64,000 nucleotides of DNA from Halobaculum sp. CBA1158 (GTDB lineage: Archaea > Halobacteriota > Halobacteria > Halobacteriales > Haloferacaceae): contig NZ_CP090371.1 in NCBI RefSeq assembly GCF_021431925.1, forward strand, positions 1,674,001 to 1,738,000, read 5' to 3'. Under the pieces are notes generated by a model, which was not told the origin of the DNA, searched no databases, and saw only the letters and a list, made by a program, of their open reading frames with translations. Shown piece by piece: positions 8,707-17,371 of this stretch; the first letter of the stretch is position 1; each line of letters starts with the position of its first letter. Both the position numbers and the translations under genes were made by a program.

Positions 8707-9618
8707 TCACCAGGTGTGGCCGCGCAGCGCCCGGCGAACCGCCTCGCGCTTCACAAGGACGAACCCGACGACGACGACCGCGAACCCGACCACGGTGAGC
8801 GGCGTCACCGGCTCCGAGAGCAGAACCGCGCCCGACACAGTCGCGACGACGGGCACGACGTAGCTCACGAGGTTGATCTCGAACGGACCGAGCAGGTCGA
8901 GCAGGCCGAAGTAGATGGCGTAACCGACCGCGGAAGCGAAGACACCGAGAAAGGCGAGCGATGCGATTACCGCCGGCGACAGCGCGGCCGGCGACGGCTG
9001 CGGTTCGCCGATGGCGACGCTGAGTCCGTGGAGGATCACGGCACCCAGCGCCATTCCCCACGCCGTCCGCGGGAGCGCCTCCGAGTCGGGGTCGAGCCAC
9101 CGGGTGGCGACGCTGCCGAAGGAGACGGCGACGGCGGCGACGAACACCAGCGCGACGCCGACCGTCGTGTCGCCGGCCAGGTCCGACGGCGACGGCTGGG
9201 CCACGAGCGCGACGCCGAGGACGCCGAGGACGACGCCGGCGTAGCCGCGGGCGTCGAGGCTCCCCTCGCCGAGCAGCCAGACCGTGAAGAACGTCGTCAA
9301 GATGGGGTTGAGGCTGTAGACGATCGAGGCGATGCCGCCGGTGGTGTAGCGCTGGCCGTACGCGAGGAAGGCGATGTTGGCGACGACGAACAGCAGCCCC
9401 GCGACGAGGACCGCCCAGAGGTCGGTTCGCGAACTGGGGACCGGGTCGTCGCTGCGGGCGAACACGTACGCGAGCGCGACGGCCGCGCCGAGGTCGAAGC
9501 GGTACGCGCCCAACAGCAGCGGTCGAAGCTCGGTCAGCCCGACCTCGATGGCCGGGAAGCTCCCGCCCCAGCAGACGCCGAGGGCGAGAAACAGCGTCGC
9601 GTTGCGGGCGGAGCTCAC
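8707..9618 (-). CDS. DMT-superfamily (EamA) transporter
   Basis: The protein has 303 residues and about ten hydrophobic segments arranged as two five-helix repeats, the EamA/RhaT layout. Typical signatures are W-G-G-S-F-P-A-I-E in helix 1 and G-x-R-Y-T-T-G-G-I-A-S-I-V-Y-S-L-N-P-I in helix 4 (EamA proteins commonly have P-x-x-x-x near here). These carriers export metabolites or amino acids; the substrate cannot be read from sequence. It converges with the peroxiredoxin gene (46-base gap) and follows the isoprenyl synthase gene in the same direction after 108 bases, so it may be its own unit. Confidence 0.88.
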   Translation of the reverse strand: MSSARNATLFLALGVCWGGSFPAIEVGLTELRPLLLGAYRFDLGAAVALAYVFARSDDPVPSSRTDLWAVLVAGLLFVVANIAFLAYGQRYTTGGIASIVYSLNPILTTFFTVWLLGEGSLDARGYAGVVLGVLGVALVAQPSPSDLAGDTTVGVALVFVAAVAVSFGSVATRWLDPDSEALPRTAWGMALGAVILHGLSVAIGEPQPSPAALSPAVIASLAFLGVFASAVGYAIYFGLLDLLGPFEINLVSYVVPVVATVSGAVLLSEPVTPLTVVGFAVVVVGFVLVKREAVRRALRGHTW

Positions 9619-9726
9619 GGGCGACTCACGGTCTGATCGGGAACCCCCGACGACTTCCGCGTTTCCGTTCCGGCCGGGCCGGCCGGCTCCCGCGATGGCC
9701 CGCAGCGACGACTCGGGTCGGAACGG

Positions 9727-10782
9727 TCAGTAGCCGCGGGTGATGAGGTAGTCGGCCAGGTCGGCGAGCAGGTCGCGGGCCGGCCCCTCGGGGAGCACGT
9801 CGAGGCGCTCCTTCGAGCGTTCGGTCAGGTCCTCGGCCATCTCGCGGGCGTGGTCGATCGAGCCGGCGTCCTCGAGGACGGCGACGGCGTCGTCGACGGC
9901 GGCCTCGCTCACCTCGGCGGGCGTCTCCGCGCTCACGAGCCCGTCCACGTCGACGCCCTGCTGGCGGGCGTGAAGCGTGATGAGCGTCTCTTTCCCCTCG
10001 ACGAGGTCGGAGCCGCGCTGTTTGCCCAGCTTCTCCGAGGGGACCGTCAGGTCGAGCACGTCGTCTTGGATCTGGAACGCGCGTCCGGAGTCGACACCGT
10101 ACTGGTACAGCGCCTGCACGGTCTCTTCGTCCGCGCCCATGAGCACAGCCGGGATGGCCGCCGACGCGCCGTACAACACGGCGGTCTTCAGCTCGACCAT
10201 CTCCAGGTACTCCTCGGGCGTCACGTCGTCGCGGGTCTCGAACTCCACGTCGAGCGACTGCCCCTCACAGATCCGGGTGCACGCCGACGCGAGACGGTTG
10301 ACCGCCTCGACGGTGTTCTCCGGGGCCGCGCCGGTGTCCGAGAGCAGCTCGAACGCCTTCGCGTACAGCGTGTCGCCGGCGAGGATCGCCGTCTCCGTGT
10401 CGTACGCGCGATGGACCGCCGGCTCGCCCCGCCGGAGGTCGTCGTCGTCCATGATGTCGTCGTGGATGAGCGTGAACGACTGGATGACCTCGACGCTGAC
10501 AGCCGTGCGCATGAGGTCGAACGGCTCGCCGTCGAGCGCCGGGAACGACCGGTAGTCGGTCGCGTCGTCGGCGTCGACGCCGGCGAGCGCCTCGGCGACG
10601 AGGAGCGCCGCCGTCGGCCGGAGGCGCTTGCCGCCCGCCTCCAGGATGTACCGGCTGGCCTCGTACAGCCGCTCGGGCTCGGCCATCGGGAGGTCCTCGT
10701 CGATGGCGTCGTTGACGCGGTCGCGGCGCTGGCGAACCGCCGCGAGCACCCGTTCGGCCGTCGCGTCCTGTGTCATCGTCAC
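9727..10782 (-). CDS. Isoprenyl diphosphate synthase, probably geranylgeranyl diphosphate synthase
   Basis: This 351-residue all-alpha trans-prenyltransferase joins isopentenyl diphosphate to allylic diphosphates for archaeal lipids. The first Asp-rich motif is H-D-D-I-M-D-D (about 108-114) and the second is Q-D-D-V-L-D (about 237-242). Phe lies five residues before the first motif and Thr four before, a pattern linked to C20 (GGPP) products; C25 is also possible in haloarchaea. The GTG at 10782 overlaps the RNase J stop in a GTGA arrangement, and an ATG two codons later (10776) is an equally good start. It is therefore probably in one operon with RNase J. Confidence 0.92.
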   Translation of the reverse strand: MTMTQDATAERVLAAVRQRRDRVNDAIDEDLPMAEPERLYEASRYILEAGGKRLRPTAALLVAEALAGVDADDATDYRSFPALDGEPFDLMRTAVSVEVIQSFTLIHDDIMDDDDLRRGEPAVHRAYDTETAILAGDTLYAKAFELLSDTGAAPENTVEAVNRLASACTRICEGQSLDVEFETRDDVTPEEYLEMVELKTAVLYGASAAIPAVLMGADEETVQALYQYGVDSGRAFQIQDDVLDLTVPSEKLGKQRGSDLVEGKETLITLHARQQGVDVDGLVSAETPAEVSEAAVDDAVAVLEDAGSIDHAREMAEDLTERSKERLDVLPEGPARDLLADLADYLITRGY

Positions 10783-12131
10783 TCGGTCAGCTGGATCATG
10801 TTCCCGTTCTGCGTGACGTGGAGGTCACGCCCCAGCTTGTACCCCTTTCGGCTCGCGAGGTCGACGTACGGCGAGAAGCCCTTCATGTCCTGGTGAGCCG
10901 GGATGACGTGCTGGGGCTCGAGCGCGTCGAGCATCTCGTAGTGTCCCTCCTCGCGGAGGTGGCCCGAGACGTGGATGTCGTCGTAGAGGCGCGCGCCCTG
11001 CATCTTGAGGAGGCGCTCGGACTGGTAGCGCTGCCCCTCGTTCGTCGGCTCCGGGATGACCCGCGCCGAGAAGACGACCTTGTCGCCCTCGTCCAGATCG
11101 TACGGGGTCTCGCCGCGACCCATGCGGGTGAGCATCGCGCGCGGCTCGCCCTGGTGACCCGTGACGATGGGGAGGTAGTTCTCCTTGCCCTCCTGCATGA
11201 TCCGCTTGAACGTCCGGTCGACCGACTTCCGGTGACCGTACATCCCGAGGTCGTCCGGGTAGTCGACGAAGTCCAGTCGCTCGGCGGTGCCGCTGTACTT
11301 CTCCATCGAACGGCCGAGAAGCACCGGCTCGCGGCCGATCTCCTGTGCGAACTCGACGAGCGAGGAGACGCGAGAGACGTGCGAGGAGAACGTCGTGGCG
11401 ACGATGCCGCCGTCGTAGTCCTCCATGCTCATGAGCGTGTCTTTCACGTGGTTTCGCGCGTGCGACTCGGAGGGCGTCCGACCCTTCCGGCCGGCGTTCG
11501 TGCAGTCCTCGATGTAACAGAGGACGCCGTTACCCTCGCGGCCGATCTCGCGGAACCGCTCCATGTCGATGGGGTCCTCGAGGACCGGCGAGTGGTCCAT
11601 CCGCTTGTCGAGGCCGTAGACGACCGCGCCTTCCGGCGTGTGGACGACCGGGTTGATCGCGTCGATGATGGAGTGGGTGACGTGGACGAACTCCAGTTCC
11701 ACGTTGCCCGAGTCGCCGATAGACATCGTCTCGCCCGCCTCCATCTTGACGAGGTCGTTGTCGACGTTGAACTTGTTCTCGCTTTTGACCTCCTGTTTGA
11801 CCAGTTCGATCGTGAACGGCGCGGAGACGATCGGCGCGTCGTAGCGGTGAGCCAGCTTAGAGATGGCTCCGATGTGGTCGAGGTGGCCGTGCGTCGGCAC
11901 GATGGCCTGCACGTCTCCCTCGAGGTCGCTCATGATTCGGTCGTCCGGAATCGCCCCCATGTCGATGAGGTCGAGGCTGTGCATCTTCTCCGTCTCGACG
12001 TTGTCGTGGATCAGGACCTGCGAGAGGTTGAGGCCCATGTCGAACACCACGATGTCGTCTCCCGCACGGACTGCCGTCATCTGGCGGCCGACTTCCTCGT
12101 AACCGCCGATCGTCGCGATTTCTACTTCCAT
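10779..12131 (-). CDS. rnj: Archaeal RNase J (beta-CASP metallo-beta-lactamase ribonuclease)
   Basis: The protein has 450 residues from ATG 12131; an in-frame ATG further upstream adds an Arg-rich tail unlike the family. The metallo-beta-lactamase signature T-H-G-H-L-D-H is at residues 80-86, and further metal ligands follow, e.g. V-H-V-T-H-S. The beta-CASP part carries T-F-S-S-H-V-S-R and the C-terminus has H-V-S-G-H and P-A-H-Q-D. Archaeal RNase J is a 5'-3' exonuclease that degrades or matures RNA. It overlaps the isoprenyl synthase by four bases. A candidate promoter lies about 190 bases upstream (TTTTAA near 12320), implying a long 5' leader with a hairpin, which is unusual for haloarchaeal mRNAs. 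Confidence 0.93.
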   Translation of the reverse strand: MEVEIATIGGYEEVGRQMTAVRAGDDIVVFDMGLNLSQVLIHDNVETEKMHSLDLIDMGAIPDDRIMSDLEGDVQAIVPTHGHLDHIGAISKLAHRYDAPIVSAPFTIELVKQEVKSENKFNVDNDLVKMEAGETMSIGDSGNVELEFVHVTHSIIDAINPVVHTPEGAVVYGLDKRMDHSPVLEDPIDMERFREIGREGNGVLCYIEDCTNAGRKGRTPSESHARNHVKDTLMSMEDYDGGIVATTFSSHVSRVSSLVEFAQEIGREPVLLGRSMEKYSGTAERLDFVDYPDDLGMYGHRKSVDRTFKRIMQEGKENYLPIVTGHQGEPRAMLTRMGRGETPYDLDEGDKVVFSARVIPEPTNEGQRYQSERLLKMQGARLYDDIHVSGHLREEGHYEMLDALEPQHVIPAHQDMKGFSPYVDLASRKGYKLGRDLHVTQNGNMIQLTE

Positions 12132-12476
12132 TGTGTTTCGTTGTCTGCGTTGCGAGCGTGAATCCCGCGCGTCGCGCGCGGCCGATGCTCGTACGGAAAG
12201 CCCCGGCACGGGTCGCTGTGGACCCCGGCGTCTTACAGCGCGTCGGTCCGCAATCCCGCTATACGGGGATGGTCCCCGTACTTACCCGCGGGCTCTGGTA
12301 CTCGTATCGTACAGCCCCGCTGTTAAAACTGCTCGGATTCGTGTCGCTTCCGCCAGACGGTCGACCTCGAATCGAGCGCGTCGCACCTCCCGGGATCGCA
12401 CGACTCACCGCGTGTCTTTCCCCGTTCGCGGCGAGCGTCCGGTACGCTTAAACCCGAATCGGCCGACGTGGCGAGC
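12132..12476. other. Divergent intergenic region rnj / lsm with hairpins
   Basis: No convincing gene lies here; reading frames covering it are Arg-rich shadows. It holds a strong inverted repeat (8-bp arms TACGGGGA / TCCCCGTA, 3-base spacer, 12262-12280), a small palindrome CCCGCGGG (12285-12292), a leftward TATA-like TTTTAA about 12319-12327 that could serve rnj, and a rightward TATA-like GCTTAAAC at 12446-12453 that fits leaderless transcription of lsm. Confidence 0.6.
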
Positions 12477-12692
12477 ATGACAGGCCGCCCGCTCGACGTA
12501 CTCGAGGAGGCTCTCGACACGCCGGTCACCGTGCAGCTCAAGGACGGTACCGCCCACTTCGGCGTGCTCGCAGGCTACGACCAGCACATGAACGTCGTCC
12601 TGGATCCCACCGATCTAGAGGGTTCGGCCGACGACGAGATCGAAGACACAACGATTATCCGTGGCGACAACGTCGTTTCCATCAACGTATGA
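12477..12692 (+). CDS. lsm: LSm (Sm-like archaeal RNA-binding) protein
   Basis: The protein has 71 residues and forms Sm-type rings that bind U-rich RNA and tRNA precursors. The Sm1 motif covers about residues 15-45 (V-T-V-Q-L-K-D-G, then G[13 protein letters not shown]) and Sm2 is I-I-R-G-D-N-V-V near 62-69. The ATG at 12477 was chosen because it gives the usual family N-terminus and sits about 25-30 bases after a TATA-like element; three extra upstream codons are possible. The stop overlaps the L37e ATG (ATGA), the classic haloarchaeal lsm-rpl37e pair. Confidence 0.95.
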   Translation: MTGRPLDVLEEALDTPVTVQLKDGTAHFGVLAGYDQHMNVVLDPTDLEGSADDEIEDTTIIRGDNVVSINV

Positions 12693-12865
12693 CTGGAGCC
12701 GGTACGCCGTCTCAAGGGAAGAAGAACAAGACGACGCACGTCAAGTGTCGACGCTGCGGTGAGAAGTCCTACCACGTCAAAAAAGAGAAGTGCTCGTCGT
12801 GTGGCTTCGGCAAGTCGGCCAAGCGTCGCGACTACGCGTGGCAGTCGAAGGCGGGCGACAACTGA
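12689..12865 (+). CDS. rpl37e: Ribosomal protein eL37 (L37e)
   Basis: The gene encodes 58 residues, short and easily missed. The protein is basic with a zinc ribbon C20-x2-C23 ... C35-x2-C38 and the conserved ending around [11 protein letters not shown] (41-51), typical of large-subunit protein L37e. Its ATG overlaps the lsm stop, so it is translated from the same mRNA, presumably from the promoter before lsm. The basic composition contrasts with the acidic proteins around it, as expected for an rRNA-binding protein. Confidence 0.96.
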   Translation: MTGAGTPSQGKKNKTTHVKCRRCGEKSYHVKKEKCSSCGFGKSAKRRDYAWQSKAGDN

Positions 12866-13000
12866 TCTCCCTCTCCTGTCGCGATCTCCTCTTTACGTAG
12901 CGACCGGTTCGCCGATCCCGAATTCGGTTCGGCGCGGCTCGGCGACGCGCTCGGCGAACACGTCCGATCGCTGGCGGTCCGCACGGCACCGCGCTGGGTA

Positions 13001-13016
13001 ATACATATTCGTGTAT
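13001..13016. promoter_or_regulatory. Inverted repeat upstream of purF
   Basis: ATACA-(6)-TGTAT, an AT-rich 5-bp inverted repeat in otherwise GC-rich DNA, 74 bases before the purF ATG. It may be a regulator site for purF; this is inference from position and symmetry only. Confidence 0.3.
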
Positions 13017-13089
13017 AGGATCGTCGGATCTTCAGGACACCTACGCACGATAACGAGGGTTTTTGTGGAGCGGGAACGCAGTAGCGGCC

Positions 13090-14628
13090 ATGCCACACGG
13101 CGACCCCGGAGACGGGGCGGCGGCACCGGTCACCTCGCTCACGGAACCGCTCGGCGACGGCTCGCACGAGCCGGCTCCGGTCGATGGACCGACCGAGAAG
13201 TGCGGCGTCGTCGGTATCTCGCTGGCCGACCGGGCGGTCGCCCGGCCGCTGTACTACTCGCTGTACGCGCTCCAGCACAGGGGTCAGGACTCGGCCGGGA
13301 TCGCAACCCACGACGGCTTTCAACAGCACAGCCACGTGGAGATGGGGCTGGTCGGCGACGCGTTCGACGGAGACGACCTCGACAGTCTCGCCGGCTCAGC
13401 GGGGATCGGCCACGTCCGGTATCCGACGGCCGGCGGCGTCAACGCCCGCTGTGCACAGCCGTTCTCGGTCTCGTTCAAGTCCGGTGCGCTCGGCCTCGCG
13501 CACAACGGCAACCTCGTCAACGCCGACGACATCCGCGACGAACTCGCGGCGTCGGGCCACGCGTTCACCTCGCAAGGCGACACGGAAGTCATCGCTCACG
13601 ACCTCGCGCGTAACCTCCTCGAGTCGGATCTCATTCGCGCGGTCAAGCGAACGATGGACCGCATCCACGGGTCGTACTCGTTGACGGTGATGCACGACGA
13701 CACGGTGATGGGCGTGCGCGACCCTCGCGGGAACCGACCGCTGTGCATCGGCGAACTGGAGGACGGCTACGTGCTCGCCTCCGAATCGGCGGCGATCGAC
13801 ACGCTCGACGGCGACCTCGTCCGCGACGTGAAGCCGGGCGAACTGGTCGTTCTGGAGGCGGACGGGAGCGGCTTCGACTCCTATCGACTGTTCGAGGAGG
13901 AGACCACGGCCAACTGTTTCTTCGAGCACGTCTACTTCGCGCGACCCGACTCCGTGATCGACGACACGCTCGTCTACGACGCCCGTCGACGCCTCGGACG
14001 CGCGCTGTGGGAGGAATCGGGCGTCGACTCCGACGTGGTGATGCCCGTCCCCGACTCGGGACGGGCGTTCGCATCCGGATACGCCGACGCCGCAGACGAG
14101 GACGACGCCGGCGTGGAGTTCGCGGAGGGGCTCATGAAGAACCGCTACGTCGGCCGGACGTTCATCATGCCCTCACAGGACGAACGCGAGCGGGCGGTGC
14201 GACTCAAGCTGAACCCGATCCGGTCGACGGTCGAGGGAAAGAGCGTCACTCTCATCGACGATTCGATCGTGCGAGGGACGACGTCGACGCAGCTCGTCGA
14301 GCTACTTCGGGACGCCGGAGCCGACGAGGTCCACGTGCGGATCGGCGCACCGGCGATCGTCGCCCCCTGCTACATGGGCATCGACATGGCGACGCGCGAG
14401 GAGCTCATCGCCGCCGGTCAGTCGGTCGAGGAGGTGTGCGAGGCCGTGGGCGCAGACTCGCTTTCGTACCTGTCGGTGGACGCCGTCGCCGACGCGCTCG
14501 CCTCGTCGACGGCCGACCTGTGTCTGGGCTGCGTCACCGGCGAGTACCCCTACGACATCGACGGCGAGGCCACCGACCGCGACGTGTCGCGACCGACCGT
14601 CGGTGAGCCGTCGCCGGCGGACGACTGA
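13090..14628 (+). CDS. purF: Amidophosphoribosyltransferase
   Basis: PurF makes phosphoribosylamine from PRPP and glutamine, the first committed step of purine synthesis. From the ATG at 13090 it has 512 residues. The N-terminal-nucleophile cysteine is Cys38 in E-K-C-G-V-V-G, so a 37-residue propeptide must be removed, longer than in most bacteria. The glutaminase part shows L-Q-H-R-G-Q-D-S-A-G, and the PRPP-binding loop V-T-L-I-D-D-S-I-V-R-G-T-T lies near residue 385. Cysteines compatible with the B. subtilis-type Fe-S cluster are present (C-F-F-E, C-Y-M-G, C-L-G-C). An in-frame ATG 27 bases upstream is less likely. It appears monocistronic. Confidence 0.95.
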   Translation: MPHGDPGDGAAAPVTSLTEPLGDGSHEPAPVDGPTEKCGVVGISLADRAVARPLYYSLYALQHRGQDSAGIATHDGFQQHSHVEMGLVGDAFDGDDLDSLAGSAGIGHVRYPTAGGVNARCAQPFSVSFKSGALGLAHNGNLVNADDIRDELAASGHAFTSQGDTEVIAHDLARNLLESDLIRAVKRTMDRIHGSYSLTVMHDDTVMGVRDPRGNRPLCIGELEDGYVLASESAAIDTLDGDLVRDVKPGELVVLEADGSGFDSYRLFEEETTANCFFEHVYFARPDSVIDDTLVYDARRRLGRALWEESGVDSDVVMPVPDSGRAFASGYADAADEDDAGVEFAEGLMKNRYVGRTFIMPSQDERERAVRLKLNPIRSTVEGKSVTLIDDSIVRGTTSTQLVELLRDAGADEVHVRIGAPAIVAPCYMGIDMATREELIAAGQSVEEVCEAVGADSLSYLSVDAVADALASSTADLCLGCVTGEYPYDIDGEATDRDVSRPTVGEPSPADD

Positions 14629-14813
14629 CGCGAGATAGCCGAGACACGCGCCGCTGTCGGGACGGAATGGCTGACAGGCGACACCCGTACGTCCCGCGGA
14701 CCGGCGTGTCGCGCACTCGCGTCTCGGCCCGCGGCATCGATCACCGCATCGGGCAGACTGGTGCCGCTCTCCGATATGAACCTTCGCGACGTTCGCGACG
14801 CCCGACGGCGTCG

Positions 14814-15407
14814 TCAGTACACGAGGTACAACAGCACGTACACGACGACGCCGAGGACGAACGAGACGACCCACAGCGACGCGGCGACGCGACCGACCCG
14901 GGCGTGGACGGTGTCGAACACGTCCCCGAGCGGACGGGTCCCCGCGAGCGTGAGAACGTACACGACCAGCGGTACGCAGACGATCGCGAGGAGGATGTGC
15001 ACCGCCAGGAGCGGGAGATAGACGAACCGCTCGACGGTCGCCGGCCCCGCGAAGTCGGTGGTGCCGACGACCGCGATTCGGTACAGGTACATGACGAGAA
15101 ACGCCGTGAACAGCGCCGTCGACGCGAGCATCAACCGACGGTGGCGGTCGTACTCGCCCGCGCGAGCGGCGCGAACGCCGGCGACGATCGTGACGATCGC
15201 GGCGAGGGAGACGACCGCGTTGAGCGTCGGGATCGCCGCGATCACCGTCGGCGGCGCTCGCGGGAGCACCGTCGACGGCACAGCCCCGCCGACGACCGCG
15301 AAGACGAGGCCGAGCGCGACGACCGAAACCACGCTGGCGACGCCGATGCTGTGCTCGCGAGCGAACCCGCGGAACCGGGAAAGCGGAGTCGAGGTGTCCG
15401 CGCTCAT
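14814..15407 (-). CDS. DUF420 family integral membrane protein
   Basis: The protein has 197 residues from ATG 15407; an upstream in-frame start adds 49 charged residues that do not fit. Five hydrophobic segments are visible at about 18-40, 48-68, 80-100, 118-145 and 172-195. Histidines (H-R-R-L-M, A-V-H-I-L-L, V-H-A-R) lie near membrane faces, as in the DUF420 family (YozB-like), which is often near haem-copper oxidase assembly genes. No oxidase gene is nearby here. Function unknown. It converges with purF (185-base gap). Confidence 0.8.
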   Translation of the reverse strand: MSADTSTPLSRFRGFAREHSIGVASVVSVVALGLVFAVVGGAVPSTVLPRAPPTVIAAIPTLNAVVSLAAIVTIVAGVRAARAGEYDRHRRLMLASTALFTAFLVMYLYRIAVVGTTDFAGPATVERFVYLPLLAVHILLAIVCVPLVVYVLTLAGTRPLGDVFDTVHARVGRVAASLWVVSFVLGVVVYVLLYLVY

Positions 15408-15613
15408 TGTCGAGTGAACGGGGGCGAGCCCCAAAGCCGTTGTCCGATCGGATCCGACGTTCGAGCGGATTCCACGTGCCCGCTCGCTTGGATCGTCTGT
15501 TCGATCGGACCACCGCACCCGGAACGGCGTGGGATCGGGACCCGGAGGCTCCACCGAATGGAAAGCCCTTTATCCGTAACCGGGATACAACGGATTGCGT
15601 ACTGACGCGTGGT

Positions 15614-15698
15614 GCGTGGGTAGCCAAGCCAGGCCAACGGCGCAGCGTTGAGGGCGCTGTCCTGTAGAGGTCCGCCGGTTCAAATCCGGTCCCACGCA
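15614..15698 (+). tRNA. tRNA-Leu (anticodon GAG)
   Basis: This class II tRNA has 85 bases with a 7-bp acceptor GCGTGGG/CCCACGC, a D-arm with the AGCCAAGCC...GGCC layout, and an anticodon stem CAGCG/CGCTG closing the loop TTGAGGG with anticodon GAG. It has a long variable arm and a T-arm CCGG-TTCAAAT-CCGG. The discriminator is A (15698), and CCA is not encoded. Its last 23 bases plus 14 bases of flank are duplicated 80 bases downstream. Confidence 0.96.
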
Positions 15699-15792
15699 TC
15701 CACCGCGATGCGTACACGAGCGGATTTGAGCCAGGGAGCGCGGAACGCGCGACCGCGGTTCAAATCCGGTCCCACGCATCCACCGCGATGCG
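15676..15792. repeat. Direct repeat of the tRNA-Leu 3' end, with an inverted T-arm copy between
   Basis: A 37-base perfect direct repeat is at 15676-15712 (within and just after tRNA-Leu) and 15756-15792. Between them, 15721-15732 (CGGATTTGAGCC) is an 11-of-12 inverted copy of GGTTCAAATCCG at 15757-15768, with an inner hairpin GCGCG-GAA-CGCGC. A further CCCACGCA occurs at 15830-15837. This looks like a scar of integration or of template switching at the tRNA. Confidence 0.85.
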
Positions 15793-15832
15793 GGTGCTGT
15801 GCGCCCTTCGGGGTGCCCTACAGACAGCACCC
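15792..15832 (+). terminator. Hairpin after tRNA-Leu (possible terminator)
   Basis: A perfect 9-bp inverted repeat, GGGTGCTGT (15792-15800) and ACAGCACCC (15824-15832), flanks a 23-base loop that can fold further (GCCC/GGGT). No T-run follows on the plus strand, so a terminator role is uncertain; it could also belong to the tRNA-derived scar. Confidence 0.35.
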
Positions 15833-15937
15833 ACGCACAATCCTTCCGACCGCTACACCGCACAGCTGACGGTCCGTCGCGCCGCCAGTCGACCGAGAGG
15901 ACAACGGTTTTGAGCGGAGCACTCGCCCGAGTCAGGT

Positions 15938-16525
15938 ATGCACGCCATCACCGGCTCCGGGTGGATCGAGGTCATCTCGGGGTCGATGTTCTCGGGGAAG
16001 ACCGAGGAACTCCTCCGTCGACTCAGGCGCGCGGAGATAGCCGGCCAGGAGATCGCCGTCTTCACGCCCGAACTCGACGATCGCTACGGGGACGCGACCA
16101 TCGGGACGCACAACGGCCGCTCGTGGGAGGCCCACGTCGTCGACAGCGAGGGCGACGGGTCGTGGGACCTCCTGGATCACCTGAACGGCGAGATGGTCGT
16201 CGCGATCGACGAGGCGAACTTCTTCTCGGACGCGCTCGTCGACGTGTGTCAGGCGCTCGCGGAGGACGACCGACGCGTCATCGTCTCGGGCACCGACCAG
16301 ACGTACCGCGGCGAGCCGTTTCATCCCCTGCCGGCGCTGATGGCCGTCGCCGAGTACGTCGACAAGCTCCAGGCGATCTGCGCGGAGTGCGGCGAGCCGG
16401 CGACGCGCAACCAGCGGCTCATCGAAGGCGAGCCCGCACACGAGAACGACCCCACGATACTCGTCGGCGCAGAGGAGAGCTACCAGGCGCGGTGTCGCGA
16501 CTGCCACGTCGTCAGGCGCGAGTGA
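15938..16525 (+). CDS. tdk: Thymidine kinase (type II)
   Basis: The protein has 195 residues and phosphorylates thymidine with ATP in the salvage pathway. The P-loop G-S-M-F-S-G-K-T is at 15-22, the Walker B/catalytic stretch I-D-E-A-N at 90-94, and the thymidine-binding loop near S-G-T-D-Q-T-Y-R (117-124). A lasso-type zinc site is formed by Cys148, Cys151, Cys186 and Cys189. Length and order match type II kinases such as human TK1 and bacterial Tdk. It follows the tRNA-Leu repeat region after about 100 bases and seems to be transcribed on its own. Confidence 0.94.
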   Translation: MHAITGSGWIEVISGSMFSGKTEELLRRLRRAEIAGQEIAVFTPELDDRYGDATIGTHNGRSWEAHVVDSEGDGSWDLLDHLNGEMVVAIDEANFFSDALVDVCQALAEDDRRVIVSGTDQTYRGEPFHPLPALMAVAEYVDKLQAICAECGEPATRNQRLIEGEPAHENDPTILVGAEESYQARCRDCHVVRRE

Positions 16526-16627
16526 GTATCGGTCGGAGGCGAGGGGAGACCCGGAGTGGCCGTCGTCCCGACGCCCACGCCGCTCCGCCATCGGAACCGT
16601 CATGTCTGCTCCGTCGAAAGTCCGGCC

Positions 16628-17230
16628 GTGACGACGTGGGTCGACAATCCCGAGGGAGGACGCGCACGCGGGCCGACCGCCGTCGCCCGCGCGTGGGCGG
16701 AGGTGCTGACGCGACCGACGCGCTTCTTCCGGAGCGGCGTCGCCCCCGGCGACCAGGCTCCAGGACTGGTGTTCGCCGTCTGCGTCGCCGTCGCGTTCGC
16801 GAGCGTCAGGTTCCTCTTCGACCCGACGACGATTCCCGGGGCGTTCGGCGGATCGGCCGTCTCGGCGCTCGTGTCGCTGCTGTTCGTCGCCGTGTTTCTC
16901 GCGCCGGCCGCGCTCCACCTGACAGCGGCGTTTCAGACGGTGTTGCTGATGGCGTTCGTGCGCGAGCGGGCGGGCGTGAGCGAGACCGTACAGGTCCTCG
17001 CGTACGCGAGCGCGCCGTGCGCGCTGGCCGGACCACCGATCCCGGAGCTTCGGGCGGCGTGTGCGCTCTACGGGGCCGGTCTGCTCGCGCTCGGCGTCCG
17101 TGAGGTGCACGACACGACGACCGGACGCGCGGTGGCGGCGACGACGCTCCCGGCGGCGCTGGTGTTCGGTGTGGGCTTCCGCGGCTTCGACGCCGCCGTG
17201 CAGTTGCTCGTCCGGTGGTACATCATCTGA
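16628..17230 (+). CDS. Yip1-like integral membrane protein
   Basis: The protein has 200 residues from GTG 16628 (M-T-T-W-V-D-N-P), the N-terminus seen in haloarchaeal Yip1-like proteins. An in-frame start at 16556 would add 24 residues of no family resemblance. The conserved opening R-P-x-R-F-F-R-S-G-V-A-P-G-D-Q-A-P-G-L leads into about five hydrophobic segments (about 43-63, 70-96, 100-118, 125-150, 160-185). Function is unknown; the family name comes from similarity to Yip1 membrane proteins. It trails tdk by about 100 bases. Confidence 0.7.
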   Translation: MTTWVDNPEGGRARGPTAVARAWAEVLTRPTRFFRSGVAPGDQAPGLVFAVCVAVAFASVRFLFDPTTIPGAFGGSAVSALVSLLFVAVFLAPAALHLTAAFQTVLLMAFVRERAGVSETVQVLAYASAPCALAGPPIPELRAACALYGAGLLALGVREVHDTTTGRAVAATTLPAALVFGVGFRGFDAAVQLLVRWYII

Positions 17231-17371
17231 ACCGGCCGATCGCGGCGGCGACGCGGCTCGCGTCGACGGAAACACGGCTCGCGTCGACGGTGGTCGACGG
17301 TCACGCGCTGGGCGGGCCGGGCGTCGACGTTTCGACAACCGTTTTAGGCAGGGGGCATTCGATTCACACAA

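Noticed and set aside
15570-15863. Small minus-strand frames with R-G-T-G-F-E-P near tRNA-Leu
   Set aside because: This string arises from reading T-arm sequence antisense and is a well-known false protein annotation.
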